Below are positions 9,759 to 18,566 of a stretch of DNA of 64,000 nt, piece after piece. The notes below the pieces were generated by a model. The model searched no databases. It was not told the DNA's origin and saw nothing but the letters and a program-made list of their open reading frames with translations. This DNA is from Sphingomonas psychrotolerans. Lineage in GTDB: Bacteria; Pseudomonadota; Alphaproteobacteria; Sphingomonadales; Sphingomonadaceae. The stretch covers positions 4,099,501-4,163,500 of the forward strand of contig NZ_CP024923.1 in the NCBI RefSeq assembly GCF_002796605.1. Direction: 5' to 3'. The first letter of the stretch is position 1, and every line of letters begins with the position of its first letter. The position numbers and the translations under genes are program-made.

Positions 9759-10876
9759 CAGATTTCGTCGATCATGCTGGCAAGGGTGTCGAGACAGGCA
9801 TGCGCAAGGATCTTGCAGCGCGCCGGCGACCAGGCGAATTCCGCATCGGCGTTGGCGTCGTGATCCTTGAAGGGCATTTCGAGCGTCATCGAGACTGCGC
9901 CGAAGCGCTCGGCCAGCTGATTGGTCGACATCGACAGATTGGCCTTGCCCGGCGCGGACTTCTCATAGCCGAGGTCGAGCTGGAATTCGGGGGTGGAGTC
10001 GGCGAGCCGGCGGGCGAAATTGTAGAATTTCTCGCCGAGTTCGTCGGTCCAGCTCGGGATGCCCTCGAAGCCCGCGAGGAAATTGGCGGGAATCGCCTCG
10101 TCGCCGTGCACGTCCATCGCGAAATCGACGCCGGTCTCGTCCATCCGATTGCGCACTGCGAGGACTTCGGGGCTCTTCTCAGGCGTCGGCGAATGCCATT
10201 CGCGGTTGAGGTTGATCCCCGCGGCGTTGGTGCGCAGATGCCCGCGGCGCGACCCGTCGGGGTTCATGTTGGGGACGATATGGAAGGTCGCCTTGCTCCG
10301 CAGCGCATGCGCGGTTCGATCATCGAGGTCGACCAGCTTCTCGAGCGCGCCTTCGATCCACCATTCGGCCATCGTCTCGCCGGGATGCTGGCGGGCATAG
10401 AGCCAGACCTGCCTGGGGCCCTCGCCCACGCTCAGGCAATCGATCGGCTGGCCGTCGAGCGTCTGCCCGAGTTCGCGGTGGCTGACGCCCGGCTGCGCGG
10501 TGATCCGGGTCACCAGATCGTGATGACGCTCCATCGAATAGGGTGCGAAATAGGCGAACCACACCAGATCGGTGTCGATCGTGCGGGTAAAGCTCAGCAC
10601 GCCGCCGGAATAGTCGCTGTCGGTGGACCGCCAAAGCTCGCGATCGGTGCTCCAGCGCGTCTGATAGCCCGGCCAGCCGAACGGATAGGCCGAGCCTCCG
10701 GCATTGAGGATGCGGAAAGTGAGGGTGCGGCCCTTCGCTCCCGCCAGTCGGAAATGGAACCACTGGTAGAAGTCTGACAGGTGATCCTTGACGATTTCGA
10801 GGTCGACCCGGTCTCCCTCGATCGCCACCACACGGATATTGCCGCCGTCGAAAGCGGCGTTGATCTGGATGCTCAT
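9758..10876 (-). CDS. M14 family zinc carboxypeptidase (cytosolic carboxypeptidase-like)
   Basis: A 372-residue protein without a signal peptide. An N-terminal beta-sandwich (about 1-120) precedes the carboxypeptidase domain, as in the M14D/cytosolic carboxypeptidase group. Zinc ligands are His164 and Glu167 in RQHPGETMAEWW and His257 in DVHGDE; NMNPDG and RTNAAGINLNREW are family motifs around the substrate-binding Arg/Asn. A Glu in the TLEMPF segment near the C-terminus is the likely general base. It overlaps the lipoprotein gene upstream (ATGA) and the GNAT gene downstream (TGATG), so all three are translationally coupled. Confidence 0.9.
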   Translation of the reverse strand: MSIQINAAFDGGNIRVVAIEGDRVDLEIVKDHLSDFYQWFHFRLAGAKGRTLTFRILNAGGSAYPFGWPGYQTRWSTDRELWRSTDSDYSGGVLSFTRTIDTDLVWFAYFAPYSMERHHDLVTRITAQPGVSHRELGQTLDGQPIDCLSVGEGPRQVWLYARQHPGETMAEWWIEGALEKLVDLDDRTAHALRSKATFHIVPNMNPDGSRRGHLRTNAAGINLNREWHSPTPEKSPEVLAVRNRMDETGVDFAMDVHGDEAIPANFLAGFEGIPSWTDELGEKFYNFARRLADSTPEFQLDLGYEKSAPGKANLSMSTNQLAERFGAVSMTLEMPFKDHDANADAEFAWSPARCKILAHACLDTLASMIDEI

Positions 10877-11481
10877 TTGACCGTGGTAGTCACCCCGGAC
10901 TCGCCTGGGAAGTCCCTGAAGAGCGCACGTGCGAGCCGCGCCGCCGCTTCGCGCGGGTCGCTGCCGGGCTTGCCGCTCACCGATTCGGTGACGGCGCGGC
11001 CTTCCCATACCGTGGTATTGTCGCTGCGCCGGCGCAGCTGGACCGCGAGTTCGGAGCCGATCACTTGCCGCGTCTTGCCGCCGATCCCGAACGACAGCCC
11101 GCCGCCGAGCCCCACGCCGCCGCGCCGCCCGCCACTGATGCCGCCGCCGCCGAGGCCGATCGAAACCGGTGGCTGCTCGCGATAGCTGCCCAATTGGGTG
11201 CGCGTGAACGAGACCGCGGCGATATAGCCCGACGCCATGTCGCTGCGCGACTGGACATAGCTGAGTCGCTCGAGCTCGGCCGCCACGGCATCGGCATAGA
11301 GCTGATATTCGGGGCTGATCTGCGCCGCGCCGGTCATCGGCTCGACCGCGACGGTGGTGCGCTCCATCGGCTGGCCGAGATGATAGCGGGTGACTTCCAC
11401 CGGGGCGGTACGCGTATTGGTGGTGCAGCCGCCCGCGAGCAAAGCCGCGCCCGCTACTGCGATGCTGAGAACCTTGGTCAC
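10873..11481 (-). CDS. DUF4136-like lipoprotein
   Basis: A 202-residue predicted lipoprotein with signal sequence VTKVLSIAVAGAALLAGGC and a lipobox cysteine at residue 19. The mature part resembles DUF4136 proteins: YQLYADAVAAELERLSY, then VQSRSDMASGYIAAVSFT, a long glycine-rich loop (GLGGGGISGGRRGGVGLGGG), and a C-terminal strand region with NTTVWEGRAVTES. The GTG start was chosen from GGAGG nine bases upstream and because it begins the signal peptide. First gene of the lipoprotein-M14-GNAT operon. Function unknown; probably periplasm-facing. Confidence 0.75.
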   Translation of the reverse strand: MTKVLSIAVAGAALLAGGCTTNTRTAPVEVTRYHLGQPMERTTVAVEPMTGAAQISPEYQLYADAVAAELERLSYVQSRSDMASGYIAAVSFTRTQLGSYREQPPVSIGLGGGGISGGRRGGVGLGGGLSFGIGGKTRQVIGSELAVQLRRRSDNTTVWEGRAVTESVSGKPGSDPREAAARLARALFRDFPGESGVTTTVK

Positions 11482-11642
11482 GGGGCACGCCTCCTGTCTC
11501 GCGGGGAGAACGCCCCGCCGCAGCTCAACCCTGCCCCGATGGAGTCGGTTCCACAAGGGCGTCGGCGCCTTGACTTGGGCGTCCACCCCCATTAGGCGGG
11601 CGCCTCTTTTCCAGCATCAGATATTTGAGAAGCGAATCGGTC

Positions 11643-11768
11643 ATGAAGATCGTGAATTCATTGAAGTCGCTCAAGGGTCGTCACCGCGACAACCGCGTGA
11701 TTCGTCGTCGCGGCCGGACCTATGTGATCAACAAGACCAACCGCCGGTTCAAGGCCCGCCAGGGCTAA
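11643..11768 (+). CDS. rpmJ: 50S ribosomal protein L36 (bL36)
   Basis: A 41-residue, highly basic protein beginning [18 protein letters not shown] and ending FKARQG, the alphaproteobacterial long form of bL36. It lacks the CxxC-Cx12H zinc ligands of the classical 37-residue form, so it is the zinc-independent type. It stands alone rather than in the spc operon, as is usual for this form. The HAD phosphatase GTG follows eight bases after its stop, so the two are probably one transcript. Confidence 0.95.
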   Translation: MKIVNSLKSLKGRHRDNRVIRRRGRTYVINKTNRRFKARQG

Positions 11769-11776
11769 TTCCGGAC

Positions 11777-12394
11777 GTGGGGACGCCGAAGGCCGTCATC
11801 TTCGATGTCGGCAGGGTCCTCTTCGAATGGGATCCGCGTTACCTCTACGAGCGCCTGATCGAGGACGATCGGGCGCTCGAAGCGTTTCTGGCGAACGTCG
11901 TCACCAAGGAATGGCATTTCCAGCATGATGCCGGGCGTCCGTTCGCCGAGACCTCGGCCGAGCTGAGCGCGGCATATTCCGAGCATGCCGAACTGATCCA
12001 CGCCTGGGGTCCGCGTTTCAACGAGACGATTCCGCACGAAGTGCCGGGCATGCCCGATATCGTCCGCGCGCTCGATGCCGCGGGCGTGCCGCTTTTTGCG
12101 ATCACCAATTTCTCGGGCGAATTCTGGCGCGCCTGGGTGCCGCAATATGCGGAGCTGTTCGATCGCTTCCGCGACATCGTCGTCTCTGGCGACGAGAAGC
12201 TGGTGAAGCCCGATCCGGCGATCTACGCGCTGGCGCTGAAACGATTCGGGCTGAAAGGCCCCGACGCCGTGTTCGTCGACGACAGCCCCGCCAATGTGGA
12301 AGGCGCCAATGCCGCCGGTATCCACGGCGTGCTGTTCACGTCCGCCGAGGATTTCCGCACCGAGCTGGTCCGGCTGGGGTTGTTGAGCAGCTAG
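11777..12394 (+). CDS. HAD family phosphatase (YihX-like)
   Basis: A 205-residue haloacid dehalogenase superfamily hydrolase. Motif I is FDVGRVLFEW with nucleophile Asp10; the usual second Asp is Gly12, a variation common in YihX-like members. Motif II is ITNFSG, motif III the Lys in LVKPDPAIY, motif IV VFVDDSPANVEGANAAG. The GTG start is inferred: no ATG lies between the rpmJ stop and motif I, and the AGGGC at the end of rpmJ could serve as ribosome site. Substrate is probably a small phosphorylated metabolite; not predictable. Confidence 0.85.
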   Translation: MGTPKAVIFDVGRVLFEWDPRYLYERLIEDDRALEAFLANVVTKEWHFQHDAGRPFAETSAELSAAYSEHAELIHAWGPRFNETIPHEVPGMPDIVRALDAAGVPLFAITNFSGEFWRAWVPQYAELFDRFRDIVVSGDEKLVKPDPAIYALALKRFGLKGPDAVFVDDSPANVEGANAAGIHGVLFTSAEDFRTELVRLGLLSS

Positions 12395-12395
12395 C

Positions 12396-12475
12396 GTCAT
12401 CCCGGCGAAGGGCGGGATCTCATGCGGCGAGTGCAGGGTCCGCGGCCCGAGACCCCGGCTTTCGCCGGGGTGACG
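12396..12475. repeat. Dispersed REP-like inverted repeat (copy 2)
   Basis: Arms GTCATCCCGGCGAAGG and CTTTCGCCGGGGTGAC are imperfect inverted copies flanking about 45 bp. It fills the whole gap between the convergent HAD and pyk genes, so it may also act as a bidirectional terminator. Confidence 0.8.
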
Positions 12476-12480
12476 ATAGC

Positions 12481-13950
12481 CTAGCCGCCCTCGGGTCCCT
12501 GATAATTCTTCAGCTCGTCGCCCAAAATCGTCACGACATGCAGCACGTTGGTCGACCCCGGCGTTCCGAACGGGACGCCGGCGCACACCACGATGCGGTC
12601 GCCCGCGCCAGCCAGCTCCTGGCGCAGCGCCATGCGCTTGGCCTTGGCGACCATCTCCTCGAACGATTCGACGTCGCGGGTGTGGACGGCGTGGCTGCCC
12701 CAGAGCAGGCCCGAGCGCCGCGCGGTCTCGATCTTCGGAGTCAGCACCATGATCGGCACGGTCGGCCGTTCGCGGGCGATTCGCCGCGCAGTCGACCCCG
12801 AGCTGGTGAAGCACACGATCGCCGATGCCGAAACCGTGCGCGCGATGTTCTTCGCTGCTTCGGCGAGCGCGTCGGCAGTGGTCGGATCGGGCCGCGTGAC
12901 GGTGAAGTGGACGCGGTCGCCATGCGCGGGGTCGCGTTCGACGGCGTCGGCGATGGAATTCATCATCGCCACCGATTCGATCGGCCATTTGCCCGCCGCG
13001 CTCTCCGCGGAAAGCATGATCGCGTCGGCGCCGTCATAGACCGCAGTCGCGACGTCGGAGACTTCGGCGCGGGTCGGCGAGGGCGAATCGATCATCGATT
13101 CGAGCATCTGCGTCGCGACGATCACCGGACGGCCCATCCGCCGCGCGGTCTCGACGATTCGCTTCTGCAGCGGCGGCACGCTTTGCGGCGGCAATTCGAC
13201 GCCGAGATCGCCGCGCGCGACCATCACGCCGTCGCATTGCTCGACGATCTCCTCGAGCCGGGTGATCGCGCTCGGCTTCTCGATCTTGGCGAGGAGGGCC
13301 GCCTTGCCGCCGATCAGCCGGCGCGCCTCCATCAGATCCTCGGGCCGCTGGACGAAGCTCAGCGCGATCCAGTCGACGCCCTGCTCGACCGCGAAAGCGA
13401 GGTCGCTGCGGTCCTTCTCGGTCAGCGCCGCCATCGGCAGCACCATGTCGGGGACGTTGAGCCCCTTGGAGTTGGACAGGGTCCCGCCAACCTCGACGCG
13501 GGTGATCAATTTGTCCTTCTCGACCGCGGTAACGCGCAGCACCATCTTGCCGTCGTCGAGCAGCAGCCGCGCATCGGGATGCGCCGCTTCGAAGATCTCG
13601 CGGTGCGGCAGCTCGACGCGAGTCGTATCGCCCGGCGTCGGATCGCGATCGAGCGTGAATTCCTGGCCCGTCTCAAGCACCACCTTTCCCTCGGCGAACT
13701 TGCCGACGCGCAGCTTGGGGCCCTGAAGATCGGCGAGGATCGTCGTCGGGCGCCCGAACTTCTTTTCGAGACTGCGGATCGCCGCGATCACTGGCACCTT
13801 CGATGCCTGATCGCCATGGCTCATGTTGACGCGGAAGGCATCGGCCCCCGCCTCGTACAGGCGCTCGATCATCTCGACGGTGTTGCTCGCCGGTCCCAGC
13901 GTCGCGAGGACGCGGACTTTACGGCTGCGGGGGCTTATGGCCTTTGTCAT
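12481..13950 (-). CDS. pyk: Pyruvate kinase
   Basis: A 489-residue enzyme of lower glycolysis that makes pyruvate and ATP from phosphoenolpyruvate and ADP. It has KVRVLATLGPAS at the N-terminus, FRVNMSHGD, the ILADLQGPKLRVG motif, the active-site signature LLAKIEKPSAI, GVMVARGDLGVELP, and MLESMIDSPSPTRAEVSDVATAVYDG. A C-terminal allosteric domain is present. The second of two close in-frame ATGs was chosen because AAGG lies nine bases before it; the first, at 13959, would add three residues. Confidence 0.96.
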   Translation of the reverse strand: MTKAISPRSRKVRVLATLGPASNTVEMIERLYEAGADAFRVNMSHGDQASKVPVIAAIRSLEKKFGRPTTILADLQGPKLRVGKFAEGKVVLETGQEFTLDRDPTPGDTTRVELPHREIFEAAHPDARLLLDDGKMVLRVTAVEKDKLITRVEVGGTLSNSKGLNVPDMVLPMAALTEKDRSDLAFAVEQGVDWIALSFVQRPEDLMEARRLIGGKAALLAKIEKPSAITRLEEIVEQCDGVMVARGDLGVELPPQSVPPLQKRIVETARRMGRPVIVATQMLESMIDSPSPTRAEVSDVATAVYDGADAIMLSAESAAGKWPIESVAMMNSIADAVERDPAHGDRVHFTVTRPDPTTADALAEAAKNIARTVSASAIVCFTSSGSTARRIARERPTVPIMVLTPKIETARRSGLLWGSHAVHTRDVESFEEMVAKAKRMALRQELAGAGDRIVVCAGVPFGTPGSTNVLHVVTILGDELKNYQGPEGG

Positions 13951-14016
13951 CGCTGTCATCCTTGTGCGCGCCTGCCTCTAACCGTTAATCCGTGTGGATC
14001 AACCACGGAGGTTCAT

Positions 14017-14388
14017 GTGCCGACACTCGAGACTTTAGACGACGCAGTGGCGGCCAGCGCATTCCGGCGGCTCGTCCACCATCTGCGCCATCGTAGCGAT
14101 GCCGAGAATATCGATCTGATGGGGCTTGCCGGCTTCTGCCGCAATTGCCTCGCGGATTGGGTGCAGGAGGCCGATGGCACCTTGACCAGGGACGAAGCGC
14201 GCGCGTTGATCCACGGCATGCCCTTCGCCGAATGGAAGGCGAAGTTCCAGGGGCAGGCCAGCCCCGAGCAGCTTGCGCGGATGGAGGAGAGCCTCGCCAA
14301 AAATCATCGCGAGGCGTTGCTCGACGAGGCGCTCGATGAGAGCTTTCCCGCCAGCGATCCGCCGTCGATGAGCGAGCCCGGCCGGTAG
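14017..14388 (+). CDS. DUF1244 protein with C-terminal DESFPASDPPS tail
   Basis: A 123-residue protein. Residues about 10-75 are a DUF1244 (SMc04008-like) domain: FRRLVHHLRHRSDAENIDLM, LAGFCRNCLADWV, and MPFAEWKAKFQ. The conserved Cys-Arg-Asn-Cys could bind metal. The last ~25 residues contain DEALDESFPASDPPS, a motif usually found as a separate short alphaproteobacterial protein. The GTG start is favoured by GGAGG five bases upstream; the ATG two bases earlier is in another frame. Function unknown. Confidence 0.85.
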   Translation: MPTLETLDDAVAASAFRRLVHHLRHRSDAENIDLMGLAGFCRNCLADWVQEADGTLTRDEARALIHGMPFAEWKAKFQGQASPEQLARMEESLAKNHREALLDEALDESFPASDPPSMSEPGR

Positions 14389-14503
14389 CACTTGAGCCCG
14401 GCGCCTGCGTCCTTTAAGCGCCCGGTTCCTTTTCCTCGCCGATCCCCGGGGCCGCAGTTGCGGTCCTGCGCAGGCGCGGCGTCAAACCAGCAGGAGCGTC
14501 CAA

Positions 14504-14743
14504 ATGTCCGATTCGATTTCCGCCGAGCAATTGCGCCTCTTCATCGAGCGGATCGAGCGCCTCGAGGAAGAGAAGAAGGGCATCGCCGACGACATCAAGG
14601 ACGTCTATGCCGAGTCCAAGTCGACTGGCTTCGACACCAAGACGATGCGCCACATCGTCCGCCTGCGGAAGATGGAGAAGCATCACCGCGACGAGGCCGA
14701 CGCGCTGCTCGAAACCTATCGCAACGCGCTCGGGCTGCACTGA
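14504..14743 (+). CDS. gapR: Nucleoid-associated protein GapR (DUF2312)
   Basis: A 79-residue, strongly helical DNA-binding protein: an N-terminal coiled coil ([20 protein letters not shown]), then [27 protein letters not shown], the diagnostic DUF2312/UPF0335 core, and a basic C-terminal helix. In Caulobacter the family member GapR binds overtwisted DNA ahead of replication and transcription and stimulates type II topoisomerases (known of the family). Length matches. An AGGAG ribosome site precedes the ATG. It is monocistronic, bounded by a repeat. Confidence 0.93.
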   Translation: MSDSISAEQLRLFIERIERLEEEKKGIADDIKDVYAESKSTGFDTKTMRHIVRLRKMEKHHRDEADALLETYRNALGLH

Positions 14744-14751
14744 GAAAATCC

Positions 14752-14832
14752 GTCATCCCGGCGAAAGCCGGGATCTCAGGCGGTCAAGCGAACGGCAACT
14801 GGCATGAGATCCCGGCTTTCGCCGGGATGACG
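14752..14832. repeat. Dispersed REP-like inverted repeat (copy 3)
   Basis: The arms GTCATCCCGGCGAAAGCCGG and CCGGCTTTCGCCGGGATGAC are near-perfect inverted copies, each arm being a hairpin on its own (CCCGGC GAAA GCCGGG). The rest of the gapR-yebC gap (14833-14903) shows nothing clear beyond the yebC ribosome site. Confidence 0.85.
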
Positions 14833-14903
14833 AGACGGGGGCGCCATTGCCGATCCCGCCGCGCCTGGCCTAGAGAGACCCTCCATTTCCCGAAGAGAGC
14901 GCC

Positions 14904-15647
14904 ATGGCAGGCCATTCCAAATTCAAGAACATCATGCACCGCAAGGGCGCGCAGGATAAGAAGCGTTCGGGCATGTTCTCCAAATTGAGCCGCGAAATCA
15001 CCGTCGCGGCCAAGATGGGCTTGCCCGATCCCGACATGAACCCGCGGCTGCGCGCGGCGGTCAACGCCGCCAAGGCGCAGTCGATGCCCAAGGACAATAT
15101 TCAGCGCTCGATCGACAAAGCGAGCAAGGGCGATGCCGAGAGCTACGAGGAAATCCGCTACGAGGCGTTCGGCCCGGGCGGCGTCAGCCTGATCGTCGAG
15201 ACGCTGACCGACAACCGCAACCGCACCGTCACCAATGTGCGCACTGCGATCGCCAAGAACGGCGGCAATCTCGGTGCGCCGGGATCGGTCAGCCATGCCT
15301 TTGATCGCATGGGGCTGATCAACTATCCGGCAAAGGCTGGCGATGCCGACAAGGTGTTCGAGGCCGCACTTGAGGCCGGCGCCGAGGATGTGACGAGCTC
15401 CGAGGAAGGTCACGAGATCTGGACCGCGCAGGGCGACCTGCACGAAGTTGCCAAGGCGCTCGAGCCGGTGCTCGGCGAGGCCGAAGGCGCCAAGCTCGCC
15501 TGGCGTCCGCAGACCATGGTCGCAGTCGACGAAGGCGATGCCGCGACCCTGTTCAAGCTGATCGACGCGCTCGACGACGACGACGACGTCCAGACGGTAT
15601 GGGGCAATTACGAAGTCTCCGACGAAATTATGGAGAAATTGGGTTGA
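14904..15647 (+). CDS. yebC: YebC/PmpR family transcriptional and translational regulator
   Basis: A 247-residue protein of the YebC/TACO1 family. The N-terminus [21 protein letters not shown] is diagnostic, followed by [15 protein letters not shown] and the [14 protein letters not shown] stretch; acidic C-terminus. Members act as transcription regulators or help ribosomes through proline-rich stretches. It commonly sits just upstream of ruvC, as here. Its TGA overlaps the TTG start of the small membrane gene downstream. Confidence 0.95.
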   Translation: MAGHSKFKNIMHRKGAQDKKRSGMFSKLSREITVAAKMGLPDPDMNPRLRAAVNAAKAQSMPKDNIQRSIDKASKGDAESYEEIRYEAFGPGGVSLIVETLTDNRNRTVTNVRTAIAKNGGNLGAPGSVSHAFDRMGLINYPAKAGDADKVFEAALEAGAEDVTSSEEGHEIWTAQGDLHEVAKALEPVLGEAEGAKLAWRPQTMVAVDEGDAATLFKLIDALDDDDDVQTVWGNYEVSDEIMEKLG

Positions 15648-15841
15648 GCCCATGGTTTTGGGCCGGGGTTGTTGCTGCGGTATATTGCGCAGCGCGCGGT
15701 ATTGTTGACCTACGTCGCCGCTCTTACTGGTGGGGTGTTCTGGGGCTGACTAGCGCAATCATAATTCTCCTCACCCCGAACCCGAACAATGCGGTGACGG
15801 CGACGATAAAGATCGATTTGCCAGCCGGAGCTCAAAACTGA
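15644..15841 (+). CDS. Small two-TM membrane protein between yebC and ruvC
   Basis: A 65-residue protein with two hydrophobic segments ([18 protein letters not shown] and [15 protein letters not shown]) separated by a basic DLRRRSY loop, so a hairpin membrane protein with a short exported tail. The TTG start (TTGA overlap with the yebC stop) is inferred from GGAG eight bases upstream within yebC. Its TGA overlaps the ruvC start as CTGA. It shows no family I recognise; translational coupling on both sides argues it is translated. Confidence 0.6.
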   Translation: MSPWFWAGVVAAVYCAARGIVDLRRRSYWWGVLGLTSAIIILLTPNPNNAVTATIKIDLPAGAQN

Positions 15842-16326
15842 TCATCCTCGGCCTCGATCCCGGGCTCGGCACCACCGGCTGGGGCCTGATCCGTGCCGAG
15901 GGCAACCGGCTCAGCCATGTCGCCAACGGCAAGCTCAAGACCGATCCGCAAGCCCCGCTCGCCCGCCGCCTTGCGCATCTCGATGCGATGCTCGCCGCTT
16001 TGATCGTCGATCATACGCCAGAGGCTGCGGCCTGCGAGGAAGTGTTCGTCAATTCCAACGCGCAATCGACGCTCAAGCTCGGCCAGGCGCGCGGGGTAGT
16101 GCTGTGTGCGGCGGCACGCGCGGGGCTCGATGTCGGCGAATATACCCCGAGCATCGTCAAGAAGGCGGTGGTCGGCACCGGCGGCGCCGAGAAAGCGCAG
16201 GTCCACGCAATGGTCGCGCGGCTGCTGCCTGGAGTGAAGATCGATGGCCCCGATGCCGGCGACGCGCTCGCAGTGGCGATCTGCCACGCGCACCATCTCG
16301 CGAGCGCTCGCCGCCTCCGCGCCTGA
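15838..16326 (+). CDS. ruvC: Crossover junction endodeoxyribonuclease RuvC, apparent CTG start
   Basis: A 162-residue Holliday-junction resolvase. All four catalytic acids are in register with E. coli RuvC: Asp7 in ILGLDPG, a Glu in CEEVF (67/68), and Asp139 and Asp142 in [11 protein letters not shown]. No ATG, GTG or TTG lies in frame between an upstream stop (15751) and the catalytic Asp7. A CTG stands exactly where the start should be, with GGAG seven bases upstream, and it overlaps the preceding stop (CTGA). The first ATG, at 15988, would delete the catalytic Asp. A sequencing error is the alternative. Confidence 0.88.
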   Translation: MIILGLDPGLGTTGWGLIRAEGNRLSHVANGKLKTDPQAPLARRLAHLDAMLAALIVDHTPEAAACEEVFVNSNAQSTLKLGQARGVVLCAAARAGLDVGEYTPSIVKKAVVGTGGAEKAQVHAMVARLLPGVKIDGPDAGDALAVAICHAHHLASARRLRA

Positions 16327-16425
16327 TTTCGCTTTCCTGCATGGGTGCGTTCTGCTTATGTACCGCGCATGATCCTTCCGGCTTTCCGCCTTGCCGCCAC
16401 GGCCGCGCGCGAAGCGCTTCGGACC

Positions 16426-16498
16426 GAGTCAAGCGGCGGCGCAAAAACGCGAATCGAGTCAAGCGAGTCAACCAACCAGATGGTTGGATGTCGGACTC
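16426..16498. promoter_or_regulatory. Cluster of five GANTC (CcrM-type) sites upstream of ruvA
   Basis: GAGTC at 16426, GAATC at 16451, GAGTC at 16456, GAGTC at 16465 and GACTC at 16494 fall within 73 bp. GANTC is the methylation site of CcrM in Alphaproteobacteria, and by base composition one site per about 300 bp would be expected. The cluster ends eight bases before the ruvA ATG and surrounds a dyad. A role in methylation-dependent control of ruvAB is an inference. Confidence 0.55.
16472..16487. promoter_or_regulatory. Perfect 7-bp dyad before ruvA
   Basis: CCAACCA-GA-TGGTTGG, a 7-bp inverted repeat with a two-base centre, lies 19 bases upstream of the ruvA start. The centre is too small for an RNA loop of this stem without opening pairs, so a protein-binding operator is more likely. 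Confidence 0.45.
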
Positions 16499-16505
16499 GC
16501 CGCGC

Positions 16506-17102
16506 ATGATCGCCCACCTCAAGGGCATGCTCGTCTCGACGAGCGCGGACAGCGCGGTGATCGACGTGGGCGGGGTCGGTTATCTGGTCGGCGCCTCGGC
16601 CAAGACGCTCGAGAAGCTCGGCATCACCGGGGATCCGGTGACGATCCATACCGAGATGCTCGTCGCCGAGGATTTCATCCGGCTGATGGGCTTCGCCACC
16701 GCCGACGAGCGCGACTGGTTCAAGCTGCTCACCCATGTCCAGGGCGTCGGCGCCAAGGTCGCGCTGGCGATCCTGTCGATCCTCGCCCCCGATGAATTGC
16801 GCACCGCCGTTGCGCGCGCCGATTCGGCGATGATCGCCCGCGCCAACGGCGTCGGACCCAAGCTCGCCCAGCGCATCGTCAACGAACTCAAGGACAAGGC
16901 CGGCGGCATGGCGCTCGGCGGCGGCGGTGGCGCGCCGGTGCCCGCGGGAAGCGCCGCGTCGGATGCGGTCTCGGCGCTGCTCAATCTCGGCTTCAAGCCG
17001 GCGGAGGCGAGCAATGCGGTCGGCGCCGCCAATGAGGAGCTCGGTGCGGGCGCGACGCTAGACGCGCTGGTGCGGCTCGCGCTGCGCAAGGCGGCGAAGT
17101 GA
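16506..17102 (+). CDS. ruvA: Holliday junction branch migration protein RuvA
   Basis: A 198-residue junction-binding subunit of the RuvAB motor. Domain I starts [11 protein letters not shown] and includes DVGGVGYLV; domain II has helix-hairpin-helix segments [14 protein letters not shown] and [19 protein letters not shown]; domain III, which contacts RuvB, follows a Gly/Ala linker ([13 protein letters not shown]). Start chosen by family alignment; the frame is open further upstream. A 179-base gap separates it from ruvC, so it probably has its own promoter. Its stop overlaps the next gene (GTGA). Confidence 0.95.
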   Translation: MIAHLKGMLVSTSADSAVIDVGGVGYLVGASAKTLEKLGITGDPVTIHTEMLVAEDFIRLMGFATADERDWFKLLTHVQGVGAKVALAILSILAPDELRTAVARADSAMIARANGVGPKLAQRIVNELKDKAGGMALGGGGGAPVPAGSAASDAVSALLNLGFKPAEASNAVGAANEELGAGATLDALVRLALRKAAK

Positions 17103-17499
17103 GCGGGGCAGATCATCCTTTCGTTCCCGAATGGAAGGGCGAGCGTTCGTGGTCGGCGCCAGGCGAGCTTCCTTCCACCTTTGTCGTCTTCGAAGCTGGA
17201 GATTTGGGTGCGCCGTTCCGTATCGAACATGGGCGCGACATGATGTTCAACGACGGCGAGCTTGAGCAGGATTATAATTTCATCGACTATTTCTTTGGCG
17301 ACCCTGACGCACCGATTCGTGCTCGCCATTATCTGCATGACGAGCACGTTTCGGTGGTTCTGCCTAGTTTGCCTTCCAACGTGACGTTGGCGCAGGTCGG
17401 TGCTTTCTTCCCCTCCGATACCCTGCAGTATCTCCAGCGGCGCTTCGCTTCGGTGCAGGTCTTGACCGCTGAGGGATACTCGGAGCTTTGGGCGCCCCG

Positions 17500-17503
<4 letters not shown>
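17099..17503 (+). CDS. Unknown protein encoded between ruvA and ruvB
   Basis: A 134-residue soluble, acidic, aromatic-rich protein with no signal peptide and no domain I recognise. Notable stretches are [39 protein letters not shown] and [19 protein letters not shown]. The GTG start overlaps the ruvA stop (GTGA) and the TGA overlaps the ruvB start (ATGA), so it is coupled on both sides. Base composition looks less GC-rich than the flanking ruv genes, hinting at later insertion. It could be RuvAB-related or merely a passenger. Confidence 0.75.
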
Positions 17504-18522
<1,019 letters not shown>

Positions 18523-18566
18523 GCGCGGGGGTTCCCCCGAGTCCAAGGCTTGGTTAAGGCCCGTTC

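Noticed and set aside
15988-16326. ruvC starting at the first ATG
   Set aside because: It would delete the catalytic Asp7 and the first beta strand; the CTG at 15838 gives full family length with a ribosome site.
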